Shown piece after piece: positions 48,106 to 64,000 of a stretch of 64,000 nt of DNA (its first letter is position 1; each line of letters begins with the position of its first letter). A program made the position numbers and the translations under genes. The stretch is from Hypholoma sublateritium FD-334 SS-4 (taxonomy: Eukaryota; Basidiomycota; Agaricomycetes; Agaricales; Strophariaceae). The DNA lies in contig KN817554.1 in assembly GCA_000827495.1 (NCBI GenBank), positions 1 through 64,000 on the forward strand, in the 5' to 3' direction. The notes beneath the pieces were generated by a model. It searched no databases. It had not been told where the DNA came from and saw only the letters and a program-made list of their open reading frames with translations.

Positions 48106-51100
48106 ATGGTTTATTCCTCCAAAAAGAAAAACGATGTCGTTGATTTGCTGGGATCCGGAGCTGTTGAGGCCCTTCGTCTAGCTATACCATTGGCAAAGTC
48201 AATCCCGTTGCTCGGAAGCACCGTAGAAGGCTCCTTAGAAATCGTGCTGTTCATCATCGAAGCCAAAGATGTGCGTTTCTCTACGTGTTCCGACTGTGCT
48301 CCGACTGACTGTCACAACTAAAAATCCAGGACGTCAAGATGAAGAAAGAGCAATGCCAGCTTTTAGCTGATCGTGTCGTAGCAATCACAGCCGCCATCAC
48401 CACCGAGCTCATGAAAAGCGATCATGCGACCTTGGCTAGACGTGAAAATAGTGTTGCTGCTCTGCGTGGGTACGTTCAACCCTTGGCCGTGTTTCTCATA
48501 TGCTGAAATAATCTAGGACTTTGCGAGAAATAAAGACACTGCTGCAAGAGCTCTCCTCAGCTTCGCTAATTCGTCGAATTCTCAAGCGTGGCGAAGTCGG
48601 CGACAAGTTGTTATTATTCCGCCAGAGATTGGATACTGCAATCGACACCTTCCATGTATGTCCTAAGCTATACGTTTTGTTCCACGCTCACTTCTTTTAG
48701 ATCACCGAGAATATGCGCACTGAAGACGCACTGAACCAGCTGTTGGTGATAGTCAAAGAGGGAGAAGAGAAGCGTGATATTTTGTTCATGAGCAGTTCGT
48801 CTTGCTTTGGATCAGAAACCTCGATCGATGCTAACCTGGATCAATTAAGGTCTCCTTCGACCTGTAATGACTGCAAGCTACCTTTCCCGTTCCCCTGACT
48901 CTGGCTGCTTCCGGGGAACGCGGAAAATATTGCTCGACCAAATCTCCACGTGGTTCAATGAAGATCTTCCTCAAACCCCTAAAATATTTTGGCTGTCTGG
49001 TTTAGGTGGGACCGGAAAGACCGCAGTATCTCATACCGTTTGTGCAAATTTATATAGCGATGGTCAACTAGGCGCCAGTTTCTTCTTGTCCAGAGATGAA
49101 GCAGATCGACGACGAGTGGCTTCCATCATCCCGACCCTTGCCTTCCAGTTGGCATCCGTAAATTCTACGTACCGCCGCAAACTATGCGATGTTTTGAAAG
49201 AGCATCCGGACGCACCTTCGCGTGCACAACAGTATCAGCTCAGAGAGCTTCTGTTACAACCGCTGAAGGGTGTTCCCTCTTTACCCCCGTATCTCATCGT
49301 CCTTGATGCCCTTGACGAATGCGACAAAGAACGAGGTACAGAAGGTGGTGATCTCATCCCCTTAATCCTCAGAGAACTCCCCAGCTCTGGGTTGAACATC
49401 AAGGTTTTTATCACCAGTCGTCCAGAACGATCAATTCGGGATATGTTTAAAGTCGCCGGTCGCGAAATAAATGCTCATGACACAACAGTTCTCCGAGTCC
49501 ACGATATGAACCAATCTACCGTCAAAGAAGACATCGCAGTCTACCTCGCGCATCACTTACAACACATACAAGTTCTCAGAAATATCCACCCGCCTTGGCC
49601 TGGGGACGAGGCTTTCAATGATCTAGTGAAACGTGCTGGACTGTTCTTCATCTTCGCTGCTACCATCGTCAGCATTGTCGCCGACACCTACTACAGTCCT
49701 CAAAGCCAACTCCAGCGGCTATTAGCAAGTAGAAACATGCAATCACCGGCGCTATACAGCCAAGTCGACCTTCTATACTTACAGATTTTGAAAACCTCCG
49801 TCGAAGGCAGAGCTGACGCCTCCGAGCTCTGCACTCGGTTCCGAAAAGTCGTTGGAGCCATTATCCTCCTGCAGAACCCCCTTTCGATATCTGCACTTGC
49901 GCATCTACTGCAGCATGATGAGGCTGATCTTGAGGGGGCACTTACCCCGCTCCATTCTCTCCTTGACGTCCCATCCAACCACGACCAACCCGTTCGCATA
50001 TTTCATCCTTCTTTCCGTGACTTCCTTCTGATACAAGAGCGATGTCAAGATGCGCGCTTCGCCGTTCCGGAAGGTCGCACGCATGCCCAACTTGCGTTGT
50101 ACTGTCTCGAGATCATGCTTCGACATCTGAAGCGGAATATTTGTGGCGTCAATGACGACGTGGCTGTTCTCAATTCGGAAATACCAGATCTGGAGAGTAG
50201 ACTCCGTAATTGCGTCTCGCCGGCGCTCTTCTATGCATGTCAGCATTGGGGTGATCATTTATCGCAGTCCGCCGACGACACAGAGCTCCAGAAGAAATTG
50301 ATAGAAAGGATGTCAGAATTTGCGTCTACAAAACTCCTTTACTGGATCGAGGTCTTGAGTCTGAAGGGAAGATTTCCGTTATGCGTCAATAACCTTGTTG
50401 CTGCCTTCCCATGGTGCAAGGTAAGTTCATAGGTTCTCAAGCTGGACTCTAGTCTCATTCCCTATCTAGAAGGTCGTCCCGGTTATATACCGACTAATTT
50501 ACGACGGCTACCGGCTCGTACTCGATTTCCACAATGTTATCAACGTCAGCGCCGTGCAGGTGTACAAGTCCGCTCTCGTCTTCATACCCAACTGTCCCCT
50601 TCTTCGGGCCTATACACATGAACTACCCACAGTCCACATGACAAGCCCTCGAACCGAAGATTGGGATGCATCTTTACTTGTCCTTGAAGGACATAAATCC
50701 TCGGTCAATATGGTATCATTTTCACCCAAAGGAGGCCGCACTGCCTCTGCTTCGGACGACGGCTGTATCTGCGTCTGGGATACCTCCAACGGAGCCCAGG
50801 TATCCTGTTTATCCGGCCACGTTGGGTCAGTGAAGTGTGTTGAATATTCCCCGGACGCGTCCTATCTTGTCTCGGGCGGGTCTGATGCCACCATTCGTGT
50901 TTGGGATTCAGTTACGGGGTTCAACATTTTCACTTTGATTGGCCATAAAGGCAGCGTCAATTCAGCTATATTCTCGGGTGACGGGTGCAAGATTGCGTCT
51001 GGTTCCGATGATAATATGGTTGGTTTATGGGATGCCACGGCGAACAAGCAACTAGCGTCACTGCATGGACATTCAGGACCCATCACCTGCCTTACTTTCT

Positions 51101-52476
51101 TGGTCGACAACTCTCAAATTCTGTCTAGCAGCACGGATTGTACTATACGTCTTTGGGACATAAAGACAAAAAATGCACTGAAGGTCCTGCACTGCCAAGA
51201 CCCGGTGCTATCTCTTTCCGTCTACTCTTCCCCTCAAAACCCGGTAATTCTTTCCGGCTCTGAAAATGGTGTTATCACTATTCGAGATGTCACTACCTTC
51301 GAAGAGATTGGTCAGTTCTTCGGGAGCGCCGCTGCCGTTAAATCACTCTCCGCTTCATCGCAAGTGAACAAGGTGGTCTCGGGCTCGTCGGACGGAACCA
51401 TTTGCATATGGGACCCTGCCAGTGGGTCTTGTGTTGCCGAATATCGAGGACATTCCGGGCCTGTGGAATGTGTAAGGTTCACATCTGATGGGATGCACGT
51501 CCTTTCCTCGTCTGCAGATCGAACCATTCGGCTGTGGGATGCTACTGCCGAGGGTGTGCAGGGTTCGGAGGACTACATTATGGTCGTCCAAATCCCGAAT
51601 CATATGGGACATATCGTCTCGGGCTCGACACACGGAAAGGTTGCGTTGTGGAAGACCGATGATGGAAATTTGGTGTATGAGGTTGATGTGCACCATGATA
51701 CCATTCTGTCACTGGCTTGCACACACGACGACAAGTACACAGCTTCAGCTTCTGCCGACCATACTATCTGCATTCTCAACACAGATAATGGCTCCAATGT
51801 CGCTGTACTCGCGGGGCATAGAGACGAAGTTTATACTGTTCAATTTTCTTCTGACGACACAATGCTCGTCTCCGCCTCTCCAGATACGCAAGTTATACTA
51901 TGGGATATGTCCACAAAGAAGCCCAGGCGCACTCTAGCGCACAGTACCGGCGTTGGGGTAGCCTCATTCTCTCCAGATGACAAGCTCATATGTTCTGGAA
52001 CCATGGATGGCAAGGTCCATATCTGGAACGTGGAAAGCGGAGATCGCGTGGTGGTTCTGGAGGAATATCCTGTCCCTATCCTATGGGTGCTATTTTCACC
52101 AAATGGCCGGTGGCTCACCTCTTGGTTTGAAGATGAGGCGGTGAGGGTATGGAAGGTGGACGGCACGAATTTCCAGATCTGGCCTCATGATGACTGGAGG
52201 TTAGACCGACGGCTCACCGATAGCAGTGCAGGCTCGGCGCCGGAGGGAGAGGAGCCGGCCAAGTATGGCGATATACTTCCTCCCGATGAGCTCCATTACC
52301 TGCAGGAAGATGGGTGGATCACACTTCCACATACTGGTAAGCGCATCTGTTGGGTGCCGGCTAGTCGTCGTCAGCCCTGGCTTAGGACTTTGTGGGAGTC
52401 ACGGAGGGGAATCTTCGCGACAGGTTCGCAGGCGGGGACTATCACTATAGTGGATCTCAGGTCTACTCTCATGTAA
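48106..52476 (+). CDS. NLR-type STAND protein: helical N-domain, NACHT, WD40, 1371 aa
   Basis: This is a fungal NOD-like receptor of the HET-E/NWD type, which detects non-self and can trigger cell death. Exons 48106-48270, 48330-48469, 48517-48655, 48701-48794, 48850-50420 and 50470-52476 sum to 1372 codons with no break. Residues 1-180 form a helical bundle (GTLREIKTLLQELSSASLIRR, DTAIDTFHITENMR) resembling the four-helix domains of fungal MLKL/HeLo-like cell-death executors (resemblance only). NACHT has Walker A GLGGTGKTA and Walker B LIVLDALDECD, plus FITSRPE. From about residue 750 on lie 10-12 WD40 repeats (LEGHKSSVNMVSFSPKG, LSGHVGSVKCVEYSPD and so on). The repeats are diverged from each other, unlike the near-identical repeats of fast-evolving HET-E alleles. 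The fourth intron has a weak donor (GTTCGT) but is required to reach the NACHT frame. Confidence 0.88.
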
Positions 52477-53448
52477 TTCAATCTCCAGTGGAAAATCATG
52501 ATAGCCGTTTAATTGAAATCGTGAAGTTCGATCCCCTTGACGAGTAAAAAACTCTGATAATTTGTGAGTGCCAGTGGTACAAGAATGGTAGGCAAGTGGC
52601 GGGCAGGGTGCGGGCCGTGCGGGGCTTTGAATTCCCACATTCGTATTCCATCCGACGCTCCTCTCTCCTCCTCTCTTGCAGCTCTCCTCTAGATCTCTTT
52701 CATTGCGGCCGGCCTTCGGTTGCCGTCGTCTAACGTCTCGTCCCCAACCGGTTTCCCTGCATAGAAACTTTCGCTGACCCTTGGGGATTGGCCACCAATC
52801 ACACGCCACACATTCGACAAACAATAGGCGTTCCAGTCAAGTTCAACTTTCACTTTTTCACCTCATTAATGAGCCTCGAAGCCCTACCTGCTCGGTGTCT
52901 GTCTGATTCTTGCCCTCGCTCCTCGATGGTTTGACATTCGACGCCCGCATGCCTAACCGAGATCCGCATCGATATTCTATTTCCGAGAATGGCAGTCTAA
53001 TGCAAACATCGATGAGTTGCCCGTGCAAAGATATCTACAAGTACGAACGTATACTCCGTGAATCAGGTGGGCCCCCTTTCAGATTGTCACGATAATCTGA
53101 GCGTTGATTCCACAGTTCTGTGAATTTATTTCAGGCACTCTTTCGTTCTAGAAGATCTGTCTCGTTTTCATAAACCGGCTCTTATATATCAAGCCTTCAA
53201 ACAATACTGATTTCACGATAAAGTACCGATACTCTTCACAGGTATCAACCACGAAAATCTTGACATGGACAGATAAAAATCAGATAGGACTGCCCAGATT
53301 GGCGAAAGAGGGATAAAAATTCTCAACGCAGAACTATGGTCACAACACAGCTTGCATGCGTCAAAAATAGCACACTCCTATAACCAAAGTCTGTAAAATA
53401 CCTATCATCGATGCATCGGCTGGATGCTGCACGCGAACTCGTCCCACC
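52477..53448. other. 1 kb intergenic
   Basis: No coding signal is seen. It contains the 3' UTR of the NLR gene and the promoter of the TENA-lectin gene. A Cys/Trp-rich minus frame near 52700 looks like chance. Confidence 0.5.
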
Positions 53449-56400
53449 ATGTCCCATCCGGAAGACGTAAGGGAAGTGCTGATATCTATTGCTACGGCTG
53501 CTCTTTTGGCGGCTCAAGCTGACGCAGAACAGTACGCGTTCCAAGGGCCTCTTTTAACCATTCGAAGAATTAAACTCGTGTCTACTTACTAGATCAGGCA
53601 ACCTTATCTTCCGTGACGAATGGAAGCCCACACCGAGGTTTCGCAACTCAACAACTCAGCCCCCAAGTCAGGCTACGGCACCGACTGCAGGGTATGTATT
53701 ACTGGTTTTTGTGTCTATTTAGCCCCCTCCTCCTTTTTTTCGCTTATGCCGGCTTGTTAGGGCACATAGTCAATCTTATTCGTGGATAACTATTCAGAAC
53801 GGCTCGAATGTATATAGGATACCTCTGCCTTGGACGGAACAACCTTCCCCTTCTACACCTACGCCTGAAGCTCCTACTCCTGCTCCTGCTTCTGCGCCTG
53901 TACTTGCCCCTGCCCCTGCATCTGCATCTGAGCCTGCGTCTGCACCTGTTTCTCCGCCTCCTCCCAAGGCTGCAGGTGTACCTGTATCATCAGCTCCTGA
54001 TGTCGAGGTTAAACCTGAGTCTCAGGGCTTCGTTGCAAAACTTCTCAAGGATAACGGCGACGTGTACAGCAAGCTTATCGATCATCCTTTCCCCCAGTCT
54101 CTTGGAAACGGCAGTGCGTCCCTAGATGGCTTCAGATACTATATGATTGTGAGTTAGCCATCACCTTTCCGTCTGCATCATGTGTTCATTTCAAAGTTGC
54201 AATCGAGTAGCAAGACACAAAATATCTGGAGCTCTGCGCCCGCTTGAAGATGCTTGCTGTTGCTCGTTCGCCCGACTTCAAGGCCATCGAGGACTTCGAA
54301 GTGCGCCACAAATCATCCCTCGAATACGTAAAAAATTCGAAGGAATTCCTCAGTTCATGGCTTGGTGTTCCGGAAAGCACTATCTCTACCACTCCGCGAG
54401 ACAAGTGTCTAGACGCGAGCGAAAACCATTATATAAAATCTACTCAAGATGAAGATGCTTGGCTCGCGTTCGTCGTCTCGACCTGTTTCTTATAGCTCAA
54501 CACTGACATGCCTCCGCAGATATTATGTTGTTCTATTACCTTGCGTATTGGTACGACAAGCCCCACTCCTGGATTCAGGTATCGTATTCTGACTGAGGTC
54601 GCTTAGGCGTACTGGAAAATTGCAGACCGTCTGATGAATAGTCCATCGACAGTACGAAGTAAGCGTTATATACTGTATTACCTGTAATTTGAACATCCAA
54701 TATTACTTAAGATGCGGTTTACTTCCCAACTTGGATCGAAAACAACTATGACCGTCACTCCGCGGACAAATATATCAGTACGTTTTCTTTGTTCGTCACT
54801 TCTTAGCTTATCGTATGTGAATAGAGTTCCTCGATGCAAATATCAAGGCCAAGGGCGGAGATATAGAACGATGGAACCCCATCTTCAAAATGGCCTGCCA
54901 GCTCGAAGCCGACATCTTTGATACCGGCCGACAGGCCCCTACTCCATATCTGATCGTACCGCAGGGAACCTACTCCATCCAAAACTTCTCCACTACGGGA
55001 GTTGTACTCGCTGACCACAACGTCGAAAGCTCCGGTTCTGGATCGTCAATTGTTGGGCTAAAGAAATCAGGTGGGAAGAAAGAGAAAGTGAGTAGAGATT
55101 GGTCTTCGCTTATCCTTGAGCTAATTCATTGGGTATAGTGGGATGTGGTCGCAACCAAAGGCGGATATACGTTCCAAAACGTGGGGACCGGGCTTTACCT
55201 CGGAATTGACACTCGGAAAGAAGGCCGAATTTTACAACTTGCTGCCAAACCGTATCACTGGTGGATTAATCCTGTTCGCAAACAGCCTTCGTGGTACCAG
55301 TGCGTCATCCCTCTAAACGTAGCAAGGAAAAATAAGGCTAACATACAAATTGTTAGAATCTACACTTCTGAGAATCTACGGTATACATTGCAAGCCGATA
55401 TAATAGATGGTCTAAACAACGTTGATCCTCCTGTAAAGCGTTTAGTTGTGCAAATGCCAGAACACATCTACTAATAGACATCCAACGTAGATCACCACAC
55501 GTGACAACTTCAATGGACCCTCCCAGATGTGGTCATTTGAGCGCGAGCAACTAGAATCGCCAGATGTAAATTCGAAGGCCGTGCCGTTATCCAAACCTGT
55601 CGTCGCTACTACAGTCCAAGATGTGGGAAGCACGAAATCTACCTCTCCTGCAGTTAACAATGTAGGAGGCACATCACCTACCTCTAATACTAGCTTCCAA
55701 GATATGGGAGGTATGTCATCTCATCGACCGATATTGGATATACTATAATTGAATCGATTTGAAGGGCAAATCGCTGCTGTCCCACCCGAAGGCAGATTTT
55801 ACGCCTATATCCACAATGTAAGTTGAGCAACTATGAGTCCATAGTTTTTGGCGAAGTTACATCGATTCCAGATCGCCGACGACAACACTTGGCGCTACAC
55901 CCTCATATTTGCGAGCCGTGATATCGCTGACCAGTGGTGGCGCGCAGTGTCGACCTCGACTGTCACCCTTCTCCAGAACATCCAGCGCATTTCGCCACAA
56001 TTCTACACTCACGATCCCAGACAATGGAACATCTGTTTATTCTTCACTGACCCTAGGGTTGTGACAATTGCCGACCAGTTCAGGGGAAAGTTTTCCATGG
56101 TACTTGAGAATGATCGTGTCGGCAGAGGTATATCTATCTTACCAACCCAGAATATTGTCGACTACACCAGCGGAAACTGGTGAGCAATTCAGTTGATGGC
56201 TGGGCGCTCTATGTCCTGACGTATATGCGAAATATAGGTTTACCATTCGATCGAGATCCAATCCCAACAACTATTGGTTCTACGACGAGTCCCAGGGATT
56301 TATCGTGTCCTCCAGCACGCACCACACTTCGTTCCAAATCACCGCGCCTGATTTGGCGGTTGGCACAATCCTGATCGGTACGGACGACATCACTATCACT

Positions 56401-56613
56401 GCACAGAATCACGGATATGCGACTCCTGGAGCTGCCAATGCTACGGGCGGAAATTCTTTACAAGTCGCGGGAGCATCGTCCCAGGTGGCATTTAGGTTCA
56501 AATTCAGCGATCTCAAGAGCGGTCGGTTCATTACCAATAGCAGCATCCCAGGCAATGCCATTCTATATATGTCACACGGTAGGGCAGGGTCTGGCTGGGA
56601 AATATGGCAATGA
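53449..56613 (+). CDS. TENA/THI-4-like domain + ricin-B-type lectin + novel C-domain, 810 aa
   Basis: Thirteen exons (first 53449-53531, last 56238-56613) join in phase to exactly 811 codons. A Pro/Ala-rich linker of repeated PAP/PAS units (about residues 80-125) precedes a haem-oxygenase-fold TENA/THI-4 domain (about 145-370: FRYYMIQDTKYLELCARL, YYVVLLPCVL, ADIFDTGRQ). A beta-trefoil ricin-B-like lectin follows (about 375-520: GTYSIQNFST, GYTFQNVGTGLYLGID, then NFNGPSQMWSFE). After a Ser/Thr linker comes a 235-residue domain (FYAYIHNIADDNTWRYTL, SPQFYTHDPRQWN, GSGWEIWQ) that is also found alone in the neighbouring paralogue. No signal peptide is seen, so it is probably cytosolic. Role unknown; a carbohydrate-recognition or defence protein is plausible (inference). 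No ribosome-inactivating (A-chain) enzyme domain is present. Confidence 0.78.
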
Positions 56614-57384
56614 CGCAATGTCGGTTAAGGTTTGTGTAATAAATTCGGTCACTTCAGTCGCTGTCGGTACTCGATGTAACAAACACTCTAAGGACAGTTA
56701 GAGATTTGTTGACATAAAATACTATTTCGATGTCAGAAACCCTTCAATAATGTCCAAACAATTCATCCAATCGATAATAGTACCCATTAACACTATCAGA
56801 ACAAGAACCTGATCATCTCTGTGCATGTGGTTGACGGCCTTGATCTATACTCTTTTTTCCTCAGTGTATTGATTTAGCCGGGTACCCGCTTGTGTTCTAA
56901 CCAGAAAAGCTCGGGCAAAATTTTGGTACTCAGTACTGCTCAGTACTGTCATCAGTGGAAGCTGCCACTACTCCTAGTATACTATCTTAACAAACGACTA
57001 GATTATCCATCTTGACTCGGATCGATCCACGTATTCAACATGCATCGTATTAATCCAGCTGACCCGTTTCATTACAATCTTGATTCCGAAGAGCTTGGGA
57101 TGGTGTCAAGATGGTGTGACAATATGTATTTGTGGAGAACACCCTCATATCCACGAAGTGTCCGATAATCGATTTGAGGGGGCCGACTTGGGGCCAACGG
57201 GAACTTCGATGTCTAAGTTGAATCTCCTTCAATATAAAATCCATTTCTGTTATCGACGTTATCAAAACCATCTCAAGTCCTTTGAGATCGACAAAACGGA
57301 TCACTGGCGGCGAAGCAAATCTCCTGCGACATATTTGAGAAGGGTTTATATTATCTGAAAACCAGTATACTTATCATAGCAATT
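56614..57384. other. 0.8 kb intergenic between the paralogues
   Basis: No gene is supported. It contains a short direct repeat GTACTCAGTACTGCTCAGTACTGTC near 56933-56958 (units of CAGTACTG). It should carry the promoter of the downstream gene. Confidence 0.5.
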
Positions 57385-58361
57385 ATGCCTACCACCGCTA
57401 CCTCTATTGTCAATGCATCCCAATGTGTGGGAGGTATGTCGTCTCATTTACCAATATTTAATCTACTCTTTGCGTAATCCCAACGGATTTGTTTTGCAGG
57501 ACAAGCTGCCGTTGCGAGTGACGGCGTGTTCTACGCCTACATCAACAATGTAAGTTCCAAGCTGGAAGTTTCTAATTCAAGTGCTTCGTGCAAAAATGAA
57601 TACGACTCACGACGTACACACCCCAATTTCAGATCGCTGATGACAACACTTGGCGCTACACGCTCATATTTGCTAGTCGTGATGTTGCGGACCAGTGGTG
57701 GCGCGCTGTGTCGACCTCGAATGTCGCCCTTCTCCAGACGAACATTCAGCGCATCACGCCACAATTCTACACTCACGATCCTCGACAATGGAACATCTAT
57801 TTGTTCTTTACTGACCCTAGGGTTGCGACGGTTGCCGACCAGTTCAGGGGAAAGTTCTTCATGGTTCTCGAGAATGATCGCGTTGGAAGAGGTATCTCTA
57901 TCATCCCTCCGCAGACCGTCGTCGACTATACCAGTGGAAATTGGTGAGCACTTTGCTTGATGGCTAGGCGCTCTGATGCACATGAGAGATATAGGTTTAC
58001 CATCCGATCAAGATCCAATCCAAATCACTATTGGTTCTACGACGAGTCCCAAGGATTTATCGTATCCTCCAGCACCAATCGTACTTCCTTCCAAATCAAC
58101 GCGCCTGACGTGGCCGTTGGGACAGTCATGATAGGAACGGACGACATCACTATCAGGGCACCGAACCAAGGATATGTGAACCCCGGAGTTGCCAGTGCCA
58201 CTGGTGGAAATTCTTTGCAGGTCGCGGGAGCATCGTCCCAGGTGGCATTCCGGTATAAATTCAGCGACCTCAAGAGGGGCCTGTTCTCCGCCTCAGGCAC
58301 TGTGATTACCTATGTGCACGGCGGTGCAGGTGCAGGGTCTGGCTGGGAGATTTGGCAGTGA
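57385..58361 (+). CDS. stand-alone paralogue of the novel C-terminal domain, 258 aa
   Basis: Four exons (57385-57433, 57500-57549, 57633-57943, 57995-58361) give exactly 259 codons. From GVFYAYINN onward it matches the last 235 residues of the gene at 53449 at most positions (IADDNTWRYTLIFASRD, QFYTHDPRQWNIY, DDITI, NSLQVAGASSQVAFR, GSGWEIWQ). The three introns lie at the same positions, and two are still similar in sequence. It has a new 16-residue start (MPTTATSIVNASQCVG) in place of the TENA and lectin domains, and no signal peptide. The fold is unknown; alternating hydrophobic strands suggest an all-beta protein. Probably cytosolic. Confidence 0.8.
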
Positions 58362-59208
58362 TTTCGGAGGGACAATAGGTGGGATCTGGGTTCCTGAGTA
58401 AATTGTACAGCCAGTGGAGAAGGGGCCGAGTCGGTTTCGGGAAAATGCCGAGCGCGGGGGTTGCAAAACATGATGCACAGCGGTCAGAAATCAGAAAGAG
58501 AGGTTCATATCATCGATATGGAAGACTGAATTGAGTAGAGCGATATCAGAGGCAATGACTTGTGAGATCTTGAGAGTTGATTCAACTGCCAGAGATCAGT
58601 GTTCTAGTCGTTTTCTGGCATCAACGTTTGGTCAGCATTTCTGTGGAAGAAAATTTGAACTCAAGCTGTATTGACAGTGTTATGTGGGGTACCGGTGAGG
58701 TCTGGAGTTTGGTGAAGGGCTAGTGATTCCCGGAGAATACGTTCAGGGTGCCTTTAGGTTTCGTTCAAGTCACAACCGTACATATGACTCCGTTGAATTT
58801 GGCCCATTGTTGTGTGACGCGTGATTACTCACAAGGCTGTGACCGTACAGCGGGGCCGACTTTGTAGCGGAGTCGAAAAGCAGGCATCGTTGGTTGTCCT
58901 CGAACCACCACGCAACTCTTCAGCATCGCCTGGTGGACGCCCAATCCCTCCCGCATTCCTCTTACGAGAGGCCTCCTAGACTTGTCACTCGACTGCTCGG
59001 CCGCCCCAGCAGCATTTGGAGATTTTTCCGCCCTTTTCCCCCGTTCTCGAGATCTTTTCATTTCCCTCGATTTCCACAGCAAAGCTTGTTCCAAGCCACC
59101 AAGTCTTCTCTGAAATATACATCATCCTATACACGCACTTTAATTCGACTCTTGGACCCCCATCGATTCCTACCACCCCAGCATACCAGTCGCTTCGTTT
59201 AATTCACC
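58362..59208. other. 0.85 kb intergenic, RPB1 promoter
   Basis: No coding signal on either strand. A C/T-rich stretch just upstream of the RPB1 start (about 59030-59070) is typical of a fungal promoter without a TATA box. Confidence 0.5.

Positions 59209-64000
<4,792 letters not shown>

Noticed and set aside
48795..48898. apparent frameshift in the NLR gene between the helical domain and NACHT
   Set aside because: A 55-bp intron (48795-48849, with GCTAAC branch-like word and TTAAG acceptor) restores the frame.
54960..55530. ricin-type toxin gene
   Set aside because: Only the beta-trefoil carbohydrate-binding (B-chain-like) fold is present; no ribosome-inactivating enzyme domain lies in the gene.

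Overview
The window is nuclear DNA from a mushroom-forming basidiomycete (Agaricomycetes). The evidence is dense short introns (mostly 45-80 bp, GT-AG), genes on both strands without operons, a Plavaka/Tnp2-type CACTA transposon gene, a DUF6698-type gene, two CaaX-ended mating-pheromone precursors, a NACHT-WD40 NLR, and conserved fungal genes (RPB1, VPS35, MSH4, ARP5, GET2, HIS2). Genus is not resolvable by eye. It is a draft sequence: about ten single-base N calls fall inside RPB1.

Layout. About 1-20 kb is an accessory, transposon-rich stretch. It holds a complete five-exon Plavaka-type transposase gene (minus strand, 1128-4918) with a divergent companion ORF (5107-6287). A 562-bp hAT-like MITE has inserted in one transposase intron exactly at the 5' splice site. 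Then come a 985-aa basidiomycete orphan (8815-11819), a coiled-coil protein (12532-14202), a small two-exon gene (15488-16067), a DUF6698-type gene (16444-18161), and about 2 kb of AT-rich DNA with inverted repeats.

About 20-48 kb is mostly housekeeping: ARP5 (INO80 complex), a SEC4/Rab8 GTPase, meiotic MSH4 (with an 8-nt microexon and a GC-AG intron inside the Walker A codons), an orphan, a probable fusion of a P-loop GTPase-like domain to an APH-type kinase, VPS72/YL1 (SWR1 complex), an MFS transporter, VPS35 (retromer), two pheromone precursor genes, histidinol phosphatase HIS2, GET2, and a mitoribosomal L51/S25/CI-B8-domain protein.

About 48-58.4 kb looks like a recognition or defence cluster: an intact 1371-aa helical-bundle/NACHT/WD40 NLR, an 810-aa fusion of a TENA/THI-4 (haem-oxygenase-like) domain, a ricin-B-type beta-trefoil lectin and an uncharacterised C-terminal domain, and a 258-aa stand-alone paralogue of that last domain. 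RPB1 starts at 59209 and runs off the right edge.

Most exon structures were built by hand from splice sites and checked by reading-frame phase and, where stated, by total coding length divisible by three. No homology search was run; family names rest on recognised motifs.
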